Positions 12,425 to 26,300 are shown, counted from the stretch's first letter. The stretch is 64,000 nt of DNA from Annona cherimola (GCA_030490835.1 CM059971.1:68900224-68964223); one strand, 5' to 3'. Numbers and translations: made by a program. Notes: generated by a model from the sequence alone, not told the origin.

Positions 12425-12472
<48 letters not shown>

Positions 12473-15400
12473 ATCATGTGCAAGCGAACTGCATCGTACT
12501 ATAATTACGGTGCAGTCCACTGTAAAATGGGCCCCACACATATTAGAATGTAATGAAATCTTATACAATCATTTATCCATATTAAAATCATACTTTAGAC
12601 GGTTTAGATATTAAAAATACAACTTAAACTTGGTACTTATGTCAAACTATTTTATTACGTTGAATTTACACCATTTTAAGATGAGGACCATATATATGCT
12701 GGATTTGGATGAAAATTGGTATGCTAATAAAGTGAAAAATTCTAAATACAATGGGTGAGATAGATTTTCAATTCATAATCAAGTTGGTCCACAGTGCATG
12801 GACTGCACGATGCAGTTGCATGCACTGGAACATTTTCATATATATATATATATATCTATAAGATACGATCCAGTGCTTTTACAAGCACTTAACTTATAGT
12901 ACAATTGGCTCAAAATGAGCCTTACATTTACTTAAATATATCAATACTTTTTATAATCATTTATCCATGTATAATTTGTCTTACATAGTTTACATGTTGA
13001 AAAAACAACTATATAATTATTTTTTACATTAAGCTATTTGATTATGTTGATTTTGTACCATTTTTAGATAGGGACCATACACATCCAATTCAGATGAAAA
13101 TTGGTATGACAATAAAATAAACAATTCTAATGAGTGGAGTGAATTATATTTTATAATCACATAGGGCCCATTTTGCCATTTTGAGCCAACTATATCATAA
13201 GTCACAGTGCTTTTAAAAGTACTGGATCATCTCTCTCTCTCTCTCTCTAAACGTTGGCTCATTCACCATAGAGTATTTGGATTAAATGAACCACATGTCT
13301 ACAACTGCTGTCTTAGCCGAAGTAACCCATTAGTTTTAAGCATCTGTAGTCCATAAGTAATATAAGACAAAGACTAGTGAACAGGTAAGACTTTGAGAAT
13401 GCAAGATAAACCCATTGGACTTCTCTTTGTGTTATGCTTTAGTTAGGAGAATTTCTTACTATGATGTAACTAGCCAAGTTGAGCTCAGCCTCCATCATGG
13501 ACAAGCTCTATCTTCAACTTCAGTATGGACATGGCTTACGGCTTACTCTTTTGGTAAAATAATACAATGTAATTTCTGTATGTATTCCGATCATATGCAG
13601 CCATAATATAACCTTCATGTGGCCACATGCATCTGCCCTTTGGATCAGGCAGCATTTTTTTCAATTATCCAGTCTAAGGAGCCTTTAAAAAAAAGAAAAA
13701 AAAAGAAAAATTGTAAAATAGTACGCGGGGGCCAAGACCTTAGGGGAAAAGCCCAAAAGGAAAGAAAACCCACCTTACACAACATCCCTGGGCCCTAGCC
13801 CCTATCCAGTGATCATCTCCAGTAGCCAGATGCTGCTGGAGAGCTAAGTGGAGCCTTAATTTCTGACTCCATCAGTCTGTAGCTTGACTCTCTAGTAATC
13901 AGTGTCATGGCAGTGTCAGTCATCATCGTCGTCATCATCCTTTCTGACTCTGTCAGTCAGCAATGCCACACTCCAGAAGGGTCGTGGTCTGAGAAGATGC
14001 TAATTGTCTCCAACCAGCTGGTCGTTGTGGCAGGAAAGGTGGTTGAATGAAAGTCGTGTGGACAGGAGGTGGTGTGGAAGAGGACAGGCAAGAGGGGCAT
14101 CATGCCTCTTTTTTTTTGGGCACTTCCACTCAGCTGGTCATTGTGGCAGGAAAGGGGGGTTGAGCGAAAGTCGTGGGGACAAGAGTTGGCATGGAGTAGG
14201 ACGGGCAAACAGGTGTCGAGCCTTTTTTTTTCTTGGGCACTTTCAATCATGCAGCTTTTGTGATGCTGGCAGACAATTGGACAGCTCTAATTTGAGTCCG
14301 CAAATTGCATTATGGCTGGTCACATATGTTTGGTAACTCTTAATGTATATTTATAGACTTTTCTTAATGGTTATTATTTTAGCTCAAATTAAGCTACCTC
14401 TGAAAATCTTGCCAATCTTACCTGAGCCAAGCAGATCAATATCAAGCTACCTACAATTATTTATCAAGGAAGCCTCAATATTGAGGTCAAATTTCAATTG
14501 AGAATTATAGGTTAATGAGCTGATTCCTGAAGTTTCTGGGCTAGTTGACCAAGCTGATAAATTGTGATCCCTCGGATCACTGGGTTGCCCATGTGTTGCA
14601 GTTTCTCTTACCATTGTCAAGAAGCAGGATTTGATTGGATAAATAGGTATTATCATCTGAGATCTGATTGGATAAATGGGTATTGTCATCTGATCTGCTT
14701 ATGGTTATTTTTTGATCAATCCGACCATGAATAACATCCATGAATTGAATATTTCATTTGGAATGAGCTCCATTAAATTACTCCAACCATTTGAGAACTA
14801 GAAATTAGTGTTTGGTAACACTTTAAAATTTTTAATTTAAAACTTTTCACTCTCCTCAACTACCATATTTTTAAATGATTTCTTCACTTGTTCATATACA
14901 ACTACTCTACTTTTTAATTATTTCTGCATAACTACTTATACATCTAACCTATCTATTTTAACTTTATTGTCTTTACTCCTCATTATTACCCCTATCATAT
15001 CACATCATTTTTTCATATTTCAACAACTTTTACACTAAAAACTTTTCATTGAAAGTTTTATCATTTTCCAAACACACCCTAAAAGCAAAACCTGTCAAAT
15101 TGGTTACCACGATAAGAATGGTTGATTGAATGTTGCTGTCAACATTCTAAATACATCATCTGGAAATAGCATAGTTTGTCAATCCAATCATGTACACTTT
15201 CCAATGCATGTTGCAATGGAATATGGCATTAGATAATTCCAGGGAAAACTCACTCATAATTTTCATTCAAAGGACTGGAATTTGACAGTGGAAGTAACAT
15301 GCAGTTTGTGTGGAAAACTCCATTGAGATATGGCACGTGCATTACTTTATTTAATATTATTTTCCTTTGCCTTAATTACTTTGGGTGAATCATGATAGCC

Positions 15401-16107
15401 AAGTTTAGTTATCCAGAAACTATGGTTTATAGTTGTTGTCCTGACTCCGTGAGTAAGTTCAATACTTAAGAACTGAATATAGTGCTTCTAACACTTACAG
15501 CTGTTTACAAGTCTCATATTTATTGTCTTCAAAAGAAAAAAAAAAAAGTTTCATATTTATATTCAAGTATGTTCGCACTGATAGCTGCCAGCCAATAGAA
15601 TAAAGATGTGGGCAAAGCCAGCCAATAGAGTTTTGCCAAATGGCCCAAACATGCTTTCAAGACCCAAAATGAGGTGATGGCCTGTTAGAATTTTACATGG
15701 CTTGTGTGTGCATTTCTAGTTGCGGAATATGTGACTGAGGACAAGGGTTATGGATTGGGATCTGTGCAGCTAAATTTGAATTAACTAGAGAGAAATATTG
15801 GAAGATGACAGTGATATTCCCCTTTGCTGAGTATACATTGTTAGGTCTGCTGGTAGGCATTCATGTCTTTTGTTGTACTTAATGTTGGTTGTGACAAGAA
15901 AGCCTGCTTTAGTACAAACTACAAGTTAGTGCATATGTTTTCATCAGGTTCAGGATAGATAAATTTCAAAACCAGTGGATCATCATCATTTATTCCAGCT
16001 TTTTAAGTACGAAAAGGTCTGCATTGGATTTGGTACTCAAAGATTGCTTATAATTTTGTTGAATTGTCTCAGATAAGAAGAAAAAGAAGCAGAAGAAAGT
16101 CAACTAG
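9998..16107 (+). CDS. Small conserved plant gene, three exons, function unknown
   Basis: Proposed exons are 9998-10296, 11391-11524 and 16073-16107, with GT-AG borders throughout and stop TAG at 16105-16107. This gives 155 residues. Exon 1 encodes a His/Pro/Ser-rich region over a CCA repeat. Exon 2 encodes an acidic run (EGEEQEEEEP), then VFVMTDEWMEFFAKSEAKRR, the part that looks conserved. Exon 3 adds a Lys-rich tail (NKKKKKQKKVN). The three exons join in frame without stops, which is the main support. An alternative uses the other open frame of exon 1 (9982 onward), which reads like a Ser/Pro-rich plastid transit peptide, with an acceptor at 11400/11401; that frame has no ATG. Intron 2 (4.5 kb) holds several MITEs. 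No catalytic motif is visible and I do not assign a function. Exons 2 and 3 are more certain than the start. Confidence 0.6.
10129..10176 (+). repeat. CCA/CAC trinucleotide repeat inside coding exon 1
   Basis: An imperfect CCA/CAC run lies inside the first exon of the small gene. It reads as poly-His in one open frame and poly-Pro in the other. Length change by other than three bases here would switch frame. Confidence 0.85.
12007..12031. repeat. TA dinucleotide repeat
   Basis: Alternating TA run immediately left of the foldback MITE at 12037-12424, matching the TA run to the right of that element. Confidence 0.85.
12037..12424. mobile_element. Long-hairpin foldback MITE with palindromic ends
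   Basis: Two arms (12037-12228 and 12243-12424) are near-perfect inverted copies, roughly 94 percent by eye, around a loop of about 14 bp. Each outer end is itself a 33-bp near-palindrome built from CTGTTCCGGTGCAG and its complement CTGCACCGGAACAG, with a short GTCA-type centre. There is no coding capacity. It lies in intron 2 of the small gene, so its transcript would form a hairpin of about 190 bp. Related copies follow at 12478-12830 and 12867-13228. Confidence 0.85.
12425..12470. repeat. CT then TA microsatellite between two MITEs
   Basis: A CT run (about 12425-12441) passes into a TA run (to 12470), separating two members of one MITE family. Confidence 0.85.
12478..12830. mobile_element. 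Second member of the foldback MITE family
   Basis: Its ends are imperfect inverted repeats (GAACTGCATCGTACTAT near the left; complement of ATGCAACTGCATCGTGC near the right). The interior shares blocks with the first copy: AAATGGGCCCCACA, AACTATTTTATTACGTTG and GATGAAAATTGGT. It is more diverged than the first copy and therefore probably older. Confidence 0.65.
12867..13228. mobile_element. Third member of the foldback MITE family
   Basis: The left end GATCCAGTGCTTTTACAAG pairs with the right end AAAGTACTGGATC. It shares TTGGCTCAAAATG, TTTTGTACCATTTTTAGAT and GATGAAAATTGGTATG blocks with its two neighbours. A CT microsatellite follows it at about 13230-13248. Confidence 0.65.
14009..14250. 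repeat. Two-unit tandem duplication, period about 116 bp
   Basis: CAGCTGGTCGTTGTGGCAGG at 14015 recurs as CAGCTGGTCATTGTGGCAGG at 14131. Similarity continues through GAAAGTCGTG to GGGCACTT with T-run length changes. The unit is GC-richer than the surrounding intron. Short open frames over it are by-products. Confidence 0.8.
14808..15085 (-). mobile_element. TGTGTTTGG-family MITE copy
   Basis: It begins AGTGTTTGGTAACACTTT and ends TTTCCAAACACACCCT, with the family blocks ATTACCCCTATCATATCA and ACTAAAAACTTTTCATTGAA between. The interior is AT-rich and non-coding. It lies in intron 2 of the small gene. Confidence 0.65.
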
Positions 16108-16986
16108 CAAGGCAGGAACTTTATTTGCCTGAAAGTAGTGTGCTGCAACCCCCTCTGCTATGTTGACGGAGAAAGTGGACAGATGAGTGAATATTCAGTT
16201 GTTGAGATGAAGGGAACTGGCAGGAGTGCTCTCATAGTAATTGTTTCTTGCTGGTGGTAGAGCTGAAGAGCTATCATATTACTTGTTAGCTTGGCATTTG
16301 ATGGACAGGAGAAATGGTATGATTAGGATTTTTAGATTGTGGTATTGGGTCTGTCAGTAATCTTTTATTAGCAGGGCTTTTTTATTTTTGCTTGCTGTTA
16401 ACCTACAACAGAGCAGAGATATTCTTTCTTTCTTTTCTAAATTTATTGATGTGATCCAAGCGGCCACCACAGATCTTTATTGATGCAGAAACAATGAATT
16501 ACCGAGAATTACGGAAGAATTATTGGAATCTGAAGATTCAAGAAACTGATCTCTAAACTATGCTATTCTGTACAAAGCTACGGACAAACATTCAAATCAA
16601 TCCCTGCCGATTGCACCCGTCCCTGCCCTATTTATAACTGTTTACAATTCGATCCCGACAGCAGTGGCCCATGTGCAACACATCACTAGTACAACATATC
16701 CTGCCCGTACCCATAACTAAGTTTCATACCAATAAAAAATATTCATGGTCCCCATCAAGTGGACGTGGGAAGTTAATGTTCGATTTGTATTTGCTATTTT
16801 ACAGGTTTTTCGTTGTTGAACCTCGCTGTTAATTACGGGTTAACGATTATTAATGACGAGGTTCCTTTTGCAAAATATGCAAACTTGTAAGATTTATTAT
16901 ACAAATACAAAAATTTGGGGTTTAATTTCCAACTAACAAACTTACATGGTCAAAAATGCAAGAAAACGCAACCTAACATACACTAG

Positions 16987-17063
16987 AATATTTTTTTTAA
17001 AAAACCTTAAGATAACAGAAAATTGAATATTTTTTTAAAAAAACCTTAAGATAACAGAAAATT
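16987..17063. repeat. Tandem duplication, period 39 bp
   Basis: Two consecutive units share AAACCTTAAGATAACAGAAA (beginning near 17002 and 17041), separated by T/A-rich runs of slightly different length. Confidence 0.8.
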
Positions 17064-18024
17064 GTTTTTAAAATTTCTTAGATTAGAAAGATAATTTTGG
17101 ACCTTTTCATAATTTGCTAATTCTCATGATAAATCATATTAGAGAAAATAATTCTCTTGTAGTAGAAAATGAAACACAAGAAATTTTCTTAAATGTCAGA
17201 AACGCTAATTTTCTAAAATATTTCTAACATTAAATAAATCAATTTGGTGGCTATTAAATTTTAGAAGCTCTCACGATAAAAATTTATTTTTATATTATAA
17301 AAATCTAATAAATATGTTTAGAATATAAAATGTTAAAATATAATTTATAGGGAATTTCGCAAAGTTGACTACCAAGAAGTCACAAATTTCACTTATTTCA
17401 TGTAAAGAATATTTTCAAACGATAAATATTTTTATATTTTATAGAAGTTTTCTCGTATTTTTATAATATAAGAAAATTAGTTATATTATTTATTATAATA
17501 ACTTACAAAAATTGAAATGAGATCAAATTAATATATTTATGTAAGAATTTTTCTTAAAAATAATTTTTTATTTTCTTATATTATTATTTTATAATACAAG
17601 AAAATTATTTTAATATTATTTATCGTGAGATTTTGCAAAATTTGGAAGATAACAAATTTATTTATTTAATGTGATATTTTCAAATAAATTTTTTGATATT
17701 TTAAGGTACTTTTGGTATCTTTCTATTGCAGGTTAAATCTCATCTTTTTCATTTTAGATCTTGTTAGTTTGTTAATTGTAAATTAACCCGGATTTGTATA
17801 TTAAACCTTCTAACTTTGCATGTTTTGTAAAATAGACCACATGGTTGACAGATTGGTATAGTTGAGGTCTAAAATGCAATAAAAGAAAGCTCATAAGGTA
17901 GGGTCTAAAATATAAAGATACTTAGCAAGTCTAAATAACCCACTTCTAAACCATCTAAATCGTTATTTGGAAATAGACTAACAGTTTTATAAATTATTAT
18001 AATAATTTAATATATCTACTAAGG

Positions 18025-18735
18025 GAGCAATCGTTCGTCATAATGAGTAATGATCCGTTATCCAAAACTAAGCAAATCACTATTTAGCTTAAGGCAAAAC
18101 ACCTATTTTTAAAACTTTTTAGTAAACTATTAATATAAGTATATTTAATTTATAGACTAAGTTTTATAATTTTGGAGATATATATATTTTTGGATTTTTA
18201 AACAGAAAGGTATTTTAATAATTTTTAATGATAAAAATAACTAAAACACATGCTAAAAATAACTTAAATAACCCTATGTTTAAAAATCCAAAAATATATA
18301 TATACATATATAAACATACTACATGTTGGTTTATAAATTAAATATATCTACATTAACAATTTTAAAAAATTAAAAATAGACTTTTTCAGGGCTAAGTAGC
18401 GGTTTACTAAACCCAAACTAACATGATCACTACTCTTTCATAATAGTGATTCCATTAGCCAAGGCTAAGTAAGCCATTATTTAGCTTGAGCTAAAAAATC
18501 TATTTTCAAATTTTTTGAAAATTTTAAATAAAACTATAATCTAGGCGTTTTTAATTTACGAACTAAGTTTTATCACTTTTGGAGATGTATATATATAAAA
18601 TGATAAAACTTATTTTATAGATTAAATATACCTAAATTAATATTTTTATTTAAAAATATTAAAAAATAGATTTTTCCCAAGTTACACAGTGGTTTGTTTA
18701 GCCCAAGGCCAACGGGCTCACTACTCATACATAAT
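18025..18735. mobile_element. Two adjacent foldback elements sharing ends
   Basis: Blocks such as CACTATTTAGCTTAAGGC and CCATTATTTAGCTTGAGC occur in direct order, each followed by a later inverted partner ending in a TAGCGGTTTACT or CAGTGGTTTGTT block. The layout fits two copies of one AT-rich foldback MITE, about 18025-18440 and 18430-18735. Nothing in it is coding. Confidence 0.5.
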
Positions 18736-20372
18736 TATATCTATTTAAGCTATTATGCTCCACTAAAACTTCAATTATGCTCCCCTAAAACTTCAATTGA
18801 GGTGATTTTTGGGACTATGATAAATCAAACAATGTTGAATAACATGACTGGTTATACTTTGCATTTCATTGTCATTAATTCAAATTTATAAAATGAGTTT
18901 CATAAAATTTATTCCATACGATTATAATAACTATTTAATTTTACAATTACTGCCTCAAAGTTTTAATTGTATAAATAATACACATTTAGGCGCATTCTTT
19001 GACAAATACTTCACAACTGTGTCACTGACGTCAATCCTTTTTTTTTTTTTTTTTTAAAGTAAAGTGTTTAGTTCATTACACCAGAAAGGTCACTACACAA
19101 TGTCAGTTCATCTTTCATGTACACAATGAATTATGGAGGATACGTTTTTATGAATTACATGCAGTCCGTTGGCGTAACCCGAATTTTAAATGTTCTGAGT
19201 TAGATATGATTTAGGTTTCGGATGATGCATTCTGATTTAAACTTAATTGAATTACAATATGATTTGGTTTGAGTTGTGTAATCCGAACCGACTAACCCAA
19301 AATTCAAGCCGAATTACATAAGTTGAATAATTCGAAAATTTCAATTCAAATGATTTAGATTAAATAACTTAAACAATTTCAATATATTTAGGTACAATCT
19401 TATATCTTATATTAACTATTGTTTATATTTTTAATGAATAATAAACTTGAATCTTATTTAAATGTTTTAATTTTATTGTCTTTTTTCATATTTCTTTTAG
19501 TTAAATAGTAGCTCAATACATAAATGATTACTAATGATATTAAATAATAGTTTTTTGATGAAAATATTAAATAATTTTTTTTATTAATATTAAATGATTA
19601 ATGATACTGCTAACAGTTTTAATATTTTTTGAAACTTCATAGTTATTTGTTAATGCAAGAAATTCATTTAACAAATTTTCTCTAAAATACTTAAAACATT
19701 TTTAAAACTGAAAATTAAAATCATTAACCCAAATTATTAACCAAAACATTTAAACCGTTTAATCCGAATTTTAATCTGAATTCTATAAATTTGGTTTGGT
19801 TTGAATTTGAATTTTAGAGAATCGATTACAATTTGGTTTGGACAGAATTTTTTCAATTTGAATTAATGATGAATTTACCTTAACCCGATTTAAACTGACC
19901 CGAGTTATACCCTTAGACTACCAAAATGATAATTATTAACAACATTAAGATTCTTGGAAATGACTTGCAAAATAAAAAATCCTGAAAAAATAACAGCAAA
20001 TGTGGCTTTCTTAGGATCAGACATGGAATATTATTACAGTATTACTACCTTCAAGGTCATATTTGTAGTTTTAAAATATCATAGACATAATTGTAATATT
20101 GATTAAAATTTGAGAGCATATTTGAGGAAACAATTTTAAAGTTCTAAGTAAATAAGTGATAGATGAGAAACAAAAGTTCAAAAAAGTCAAGACAAATATT
20201 CAATTTCCTATGCATAAATAAACATCAGAAAATGCGTTGATGAGGTGGGGTTGTATTTGTACGTATTGTTAGAAAGCGGAGGGCCCATAAGAAAAATCCC
20301 GTCTTCAAAAATCTCTCCTTTTCCGATTCCTCCCCATCTCTGTCCAGCGTTCTTCCTCTCTCCAGGCCGAAG

Positions 20373-23300
20373 ATGTCAGCAGGCATTTTCTCCTCCTCTG
20401 GTATTCCTTCTTCTCTGCTTTCCCCCGACCTAACCTCACTTCCCTACTCCCACAAACCTTTTCTTCCTTTCTCTCACCACCAGCATCGACTGCTGGTGCT
20501 GCAGCAGCAGAACTCCACCGCTGTGTTCTGCAGCAGCTCGAGCTACCAAGTGGGTGGTGGGTTTGCGGACACCGAGGATTTCGCTTCTTCCGCCGCCGCC
20601 GCTGCTCTCGGAGGCTTCTATGACGGAGATGCAGAAGGCCAGAAGTGGGATTCTGCTAAATACGAGATGCTCTTCAGAGGCGGGGATCAGGTCATCTCCG
20701 TCCTCCAGGAGATGATCGAACTGGTAATTTTTATCTCCCCCTTATGCACCCACAGACAATCTCGCATGCAGCATTCGTATTTGCGTGCTGGCTTGGAATT
20801 GGAAGTTGGTTTTCTGCTATTTTGGGAGTTGGGTGCTGCTTGCTGGCCCAACTGTAGATAAGGTATCCAAGAAGGAAAGTAGTCGTATAGGAGTCTAGGC
20901 TTTGTGATTAGGGTGTTGGTTCCGTGTCATTTGGGAAATGGTTGCAGCTGGCTGACCCTACTGTAGCTGAAGCGTGCGAGAGGTAGAGCATTATTATATA
21001 CTTGTGGACTTCAGATTTTGATGTTGTTTTTGTGCCAGTTGGGGAGAGGTTGCAGCTTGCTGACTGAACTGTAGACTATGGGTATGAGGAGAGAAGTGGA
21101 ATTGTGTGGGGAAGACAGTACAAATTGACAATCTGATTTTGCATATTGAGTATGTATCCACCCAACTTTTGTGCTTTTTTGATCTAGTTGGTATCCATTG
21201 GTATCGATGGATCAGGATTGCGTGGTCAGTCTGCTGCTGAATGTGTATTATGTGCTGGCCACATTTGGATGGCCTGGAGAAGAGTCAGCTATATATTCGA
21301 GAAGGCTAAAACAAACATTGTGTATGGCACCATAGATAGATTGCCATTTGCATGTTAAACTTCCATTCTATCGACAAGTTGACAAAGGCCTATGTTTGGC
21401 ATACTTCTTTTGATGTTAGGAAGTAACACTCTTGATTGGGAAAGCTACTACTTACTTTTGAATATGTTTCATAACTGAGTGCTGTTTAAGAACACAGCTT
21501 ATAAAAACTTTTTTTTAATAGTCCCCTGAAATGAAGCTTTAAAAAAAGTTGCAGTATGGGTTTTCCAAAAGTATTACATGATTATTTCCTTAGGCCCAAT
21601 GTCTTTCTGAGCTTCCTTGATATACACACTAAGGATAGTAGGGAAGAGCTCTCAGCAAAGTTCTTTCTAGAAGGCTACTTTTCTGAGCACTCTTATGGAT
21701 TCAAGGAAACATTATCATCATCATCCTTGTCATCAAATTCATATTGATGTTGTTTTTCTCTGGGTGTCCTATATCCAGCTGGACGACATGAAGATGGATA
21801 AAAAATCAGAGACAGCAGCAGTGGAGTTAGTCGCACAAGGGGTCATTGGGAAGAGAGTTGATGAGATGGAGGCTGGCTTTATGATGGCTCTTGATTACAT
21901 GATCCAGCTAGCTGAAAAGGACAATGATGATGAGGTATTGCATCATTTATGTGAGGATTTTTATGCGTTCAATGCAATTTCAACAATGTCCAGCACACAG
22001 TTATAATATGTCCAGAGTGTCACCAATTAGCAATTTGGCCAAAAATGTAATTGAGAAAGTGGTTGAGAAAATGGTCATCTACTCGTGAATGTACTAATCT
22101 CATCAATATGTTACATTCTTCATCGGTGACTCGTCCGATTACCTTTCTATTTTTCTGGTCATATTGTATTCATTCAGTATGCTAGCTGGATTATTGCAAA
22201 CCATCTTGTAAGCCTTGTCGTGGATGCACAAATAATTGGTAAAGGATTCTTTACAAGGCAAAATTTCAACTAGGTTGGTTCTCATTTATCGTGAAATCAG
22301 CTAAAGTAACAAAAAGCTCTTATTTCTCTCTCAAGCATGTGACACTCAATGTAACCATACAAGAATAGGCTACTTCGTCACATCACACACAAAAAAGAAA
22401 AGGTTACTTCCAACATGGGCGAAGCAACCTGTGCATAGACATATTATAGGAATTGAACAAATGCACAAATGCATATTGAGTATGATATTTTCTAGATATA
22501 AGGCTGTTTGCTATTGTTATTTACATTTGGTCCATTTCCAGGTATGAGTTGGATTTATAGTAGTTAAAATATCTAGATATTCATACTATTTTCTAATCCA
22601 TTTTGGTATCAATCTGACAAGGTGTTTTTAACTTCCCATCTTGGGCTTTTGTGCCACATGCTCAATTTTGATGAAGAGCACAGGGATGAATTGGTCCTAT
22701 ATTCAGTTACTGCCCTTTTTACAGATCTACTCTGATTGTTAGCGTTTTATAATGCCCTTGGACTGGATATACAGTGCTTATCTTGTTTTTTGGCGTCCAG
22801 CGGAAGTCGCTCTTGGAGGTGATCAAGGAGACTGTGTTGTCCCATCTCACCAAAAAGTGTCCCCCACATGTGAGGCCTTTCTTTTGGCATTTATTATGAC
22901 TTCTGCTCATGAGGAGAAGTTTTCTTTATCATGATTGAAGTTTGACCTTGAATATCTGAACATATTGGGGAACAGGTTCAAGTTGTTGGCATGCTTTGTC
23001 GAACTCCTAAAAAAGAAAGCAGACATGAATTATTGCGCCGCGTTGCTGCTGGAGGTGGTGTATTTAAGGGTGAGAATGATTTAAAGGTTCATCTTCCTGG
23101 AGCAAATCTGCTTGATATTGCTAACCAAGCAGATGATTTATTGGAGGTAAATAATCAATGTTTTTCATGAACAACGTTATTAGTCCTTTTCGTTTTCGAA
23201 TTTCAACTATGGATTCAGCATTTAAAGCATGTGAGGTTTTGCTACACTACACTTTGTGTGCTAAACATGCACGTTTCAGTGAGTAATATGACTGCTTTAC

Positions 23301-26300
23301 CATGGGAGAATTGTATAGTCTTGTTTTTGAGAATGGATGCATTAAAATCAGATTTTGAGATTGTGCCATTGGACATTTTTGGTTCAGTCTGGGCTCTGTG
23401 GATTGGATCAATGCCCTAGTTATCAATTTGTATTACCCACATTATGTGACTTAGGCAAAAAATGCTGGCCCCTGTCTCAATATGCTGTTGCTGTTTTCTA
23501 GTTTCTGTTTCAGATTCCAGTTCATTGGCTGAAAATTGAAAATTGGATGGTCAATGCAGAAAATTCTCTGACTCTGTCATGGCTATTAATGATGATTGAT
23601 GGGTTATTGGTTTCATTATCTCAGCATTCTGGATTGCTGATCAATGTAAGCATGTTTTGTCATAATCTGAATATTTTGTGGTTGTTTTGCAAATGTCATC
23701 ATTCTAGCCTTCTAAGTCTTGGGCCCTGACCTTCAACGAATCCTGCAAAAATGAAAATACTGAGCTCACTCATTTTTAGTAACATTTCAGTAGTTTTAAT
23801 AGCCAGCTAGCACTTTGAATTTAATGATGTGTAAAATAAATTCTTATCACTTTGCATTCATGAGAAACTGTGACATATTGGGATGGTTGATTCTGTACAT
23901 TCCATTTCAACTGTTAGAAACAGGGACTTCCTAATTCATATCCAGGTTAACTTGGAGTTTGGACTATTGAATATTTGATGTCTAGTACTTACTATTGACT
24001 TGTACATAGTTTTTGCCTGCTTATCAAAGCAGTCTGATTCTTTCTGGTGCATACCAATGTTGTTTCACCTGTTAAATCGCATGGTTTTTGCTCAATGCCA
24101 GATTGGCATGGTAAAGGTCAGTCGTAACAGAAATTGATTTCATGATAGAGAGAGAATTTGATTCTTCCAAAAAAGTGCAGTAACTATTACGACTTTATCA
24201 AATAGAGAAAGATGTTTATGCTGCATACCTACTTTGGATCAGTCTGAAGTTAGATTTGCAACTTTATGCAATTCTGTTCATAGTTTTGAAAGCTTTGTCA
24301 GGGCTTATATTTCACGGGTCTTAAGTTAAGTGTTCTTACACTATGCAGACAATGGAAAATCGCAAATCAATTCCAGATCGGAAGCTTCTTGCAAGGCTTG
24401 TTTTAATCAGGGAGGAAGCCCGGAATATGATGGGTGGTGGCATATTGGATGAAAGGAATGATCGTGGTCTGAGCACACTGCCTGAGGCAGAGGTCTGAAT
24501 TTTGTATGGTTTCTGCCTTTTCCTTCATAGGATATTTACAATCAATGGTGACTTTGGAAATAAAATGTGAAAATTGTTAGAGATGATGATCCCTCTTTCT
24601 CATTTTGTTAAGCTATGATGCCAATAACATGTATTTTACAAAAATTTTGGGTTATTAAAATTTAGGTTGCCCCACCTCAGTCAGCTAAAATTCCTGCCGG
24701 CTTGGGTCAGTTGCATACAGATTCAACCCAACCTGATTTGCACCCCTAAGTACAAAAATCTGATATTAAAATCATTCAATAATTAATGACCTAATTAGGT
24801 CCTTAAAACATTTCAATCTATGAGAATAGTAGCTAAAACCAAAAAATAAAATCATTCAATAATTCAAGATGTAATCAAGGCCTAAAAATACTGGATCTTG
24901 TTTATGCTTTAACTCCCACAATTTCTTCATGAGAATCTTCATAATGCAAATTGACCATTGATATGGTTTGATTGATCATCAGAACAAAGATTTGGCTAAT
25001 ATCATCAACAGTTGGAACTCTGATAAGATGTGATCTACCAAATTCTCTGCTTTGTTGTGGATCTACATGATTTACAACAATTTCCTACTTTCATAGTTCC
25101 CACTCTTTATATTAAAGGGATATACTCCAAGAGCAGTGATCCAAGACAGCTGTCTTTTTTTCTCCGAGTCTAAACTTTTTTCTTTTTTTAACACCACTTG
25201 TTTATCATGTTACTAAAAATAATTTTCTTTAAAAATATAAATTTCGTGAAAGATCATCATCTTTTGAGAGTGACTATATAACTATTTACTTTTTTAAAAA
25301 TGTATAATATGTAAAAGTCTTTTATACATGTACTTTTGGAGTCATGAATGAAAGCGTTGGATAAACGTGATAAATGGATTAGATTTGGGGCATGTTTGTT
25401 TTTAACAAAAAACTTTTCAAACTAAAATTTTTCAATCTAAAACTTTTTATTCGCCATAACTATCATATTTTAAAATTATTTTTCACATCTTCCTATATAA
25501 TTACCCTATTTTGTAATCATTTTTACACAATTACCCATACAACTAACCATCTATTTTAATTTTATTCTCTTTATTCCTCATCATTACCCCTATCATATCA
25601 TATCATAGCATTTTCTATCAATTTAATAACTTTTATACTAAAAACTTTTCATCCAAAAGTTTTATCACTTCCCAAAGACACCTTTGGAAAAATTTTTAAA
25701 ATAGAAAAGGTGCTCAATGGAGTCTCATTGTAGCCCAGCTGCATTGAATCATTACCCATACTTTAATGGTAATCGGTAACACTGAAGATTTTAGTGTGTC
25801 ACTTGTATTCTTGGCCCACCTTGATGATTAATCAACATTTAATCCATCCAATCCATTTGGAATCATTTACTTACGTAGGAGGCCAGGTTTAGCAGTTTGA
25901 TTTATATATCAATTTCAAGGTTGTATTGTTGGTCCCGAGTTAATGGCAATTACCCAAGAGGGGAGGGGTGAATTGGGTATTTAAAAATTTATAACTTAAA
26001 CATAAACTTAACCCCGAATTAATCTAGTCCTCTTAATGAAGAAACGAAATTGAAAGCAATGTAATGTAGAGAGCAGAAATGTAAATCAAGCAGACAAGAA
26101 TTTTTATAGTGGTTCGGGCAACCTCCCTACTCCACTCTTCCAAGCTCACACTCCTTGTGACTTGGGTTCCACTATTGTATTCTCTCAATACAATTAGAGC
26201 CACTGCTCTCTTCTAGATTCCAGCTCTAGGGGGCCTCAACAAATTACAGCACAAGTAGGTGATGAGTTACACTCCAATCACACACTACTTTGCTTACACT

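Larger units (their letters stand above)
16108..20372 (+). other. Intergenic: 3' untranslated region, then AT-rich repeats
   Basis: About 16108-16440 is probably the 3' untranslated region of the small gene. Beyond it no gene is visible. Small duplications and foldback elements are listed separately. 19155-19915 has AACCCGAA-type motifs and resembles the hAT-like elements at 8735 and 52629, but clean ends were not found. The last 100 bp before 20373 are pyrimidine-rich, as in a 5' leader. Confidence 0.5.

Noticed and set aside
11912..12614. Frames over the TA/CT repeats and the foldback MITE
   Set aside because: They translate microsatellites and hairpin arms, are mirrored on the opposite strand, and lie within an intron.
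25922..25930. LTR border set at TGGTCCCGAG with flanks ATTGT and TGTAT
   Set aside because: The flanks do not match. Moving the border three bases left to TGTTGGTCCC gives TGTAT on both sides and matching TG...CA ends.
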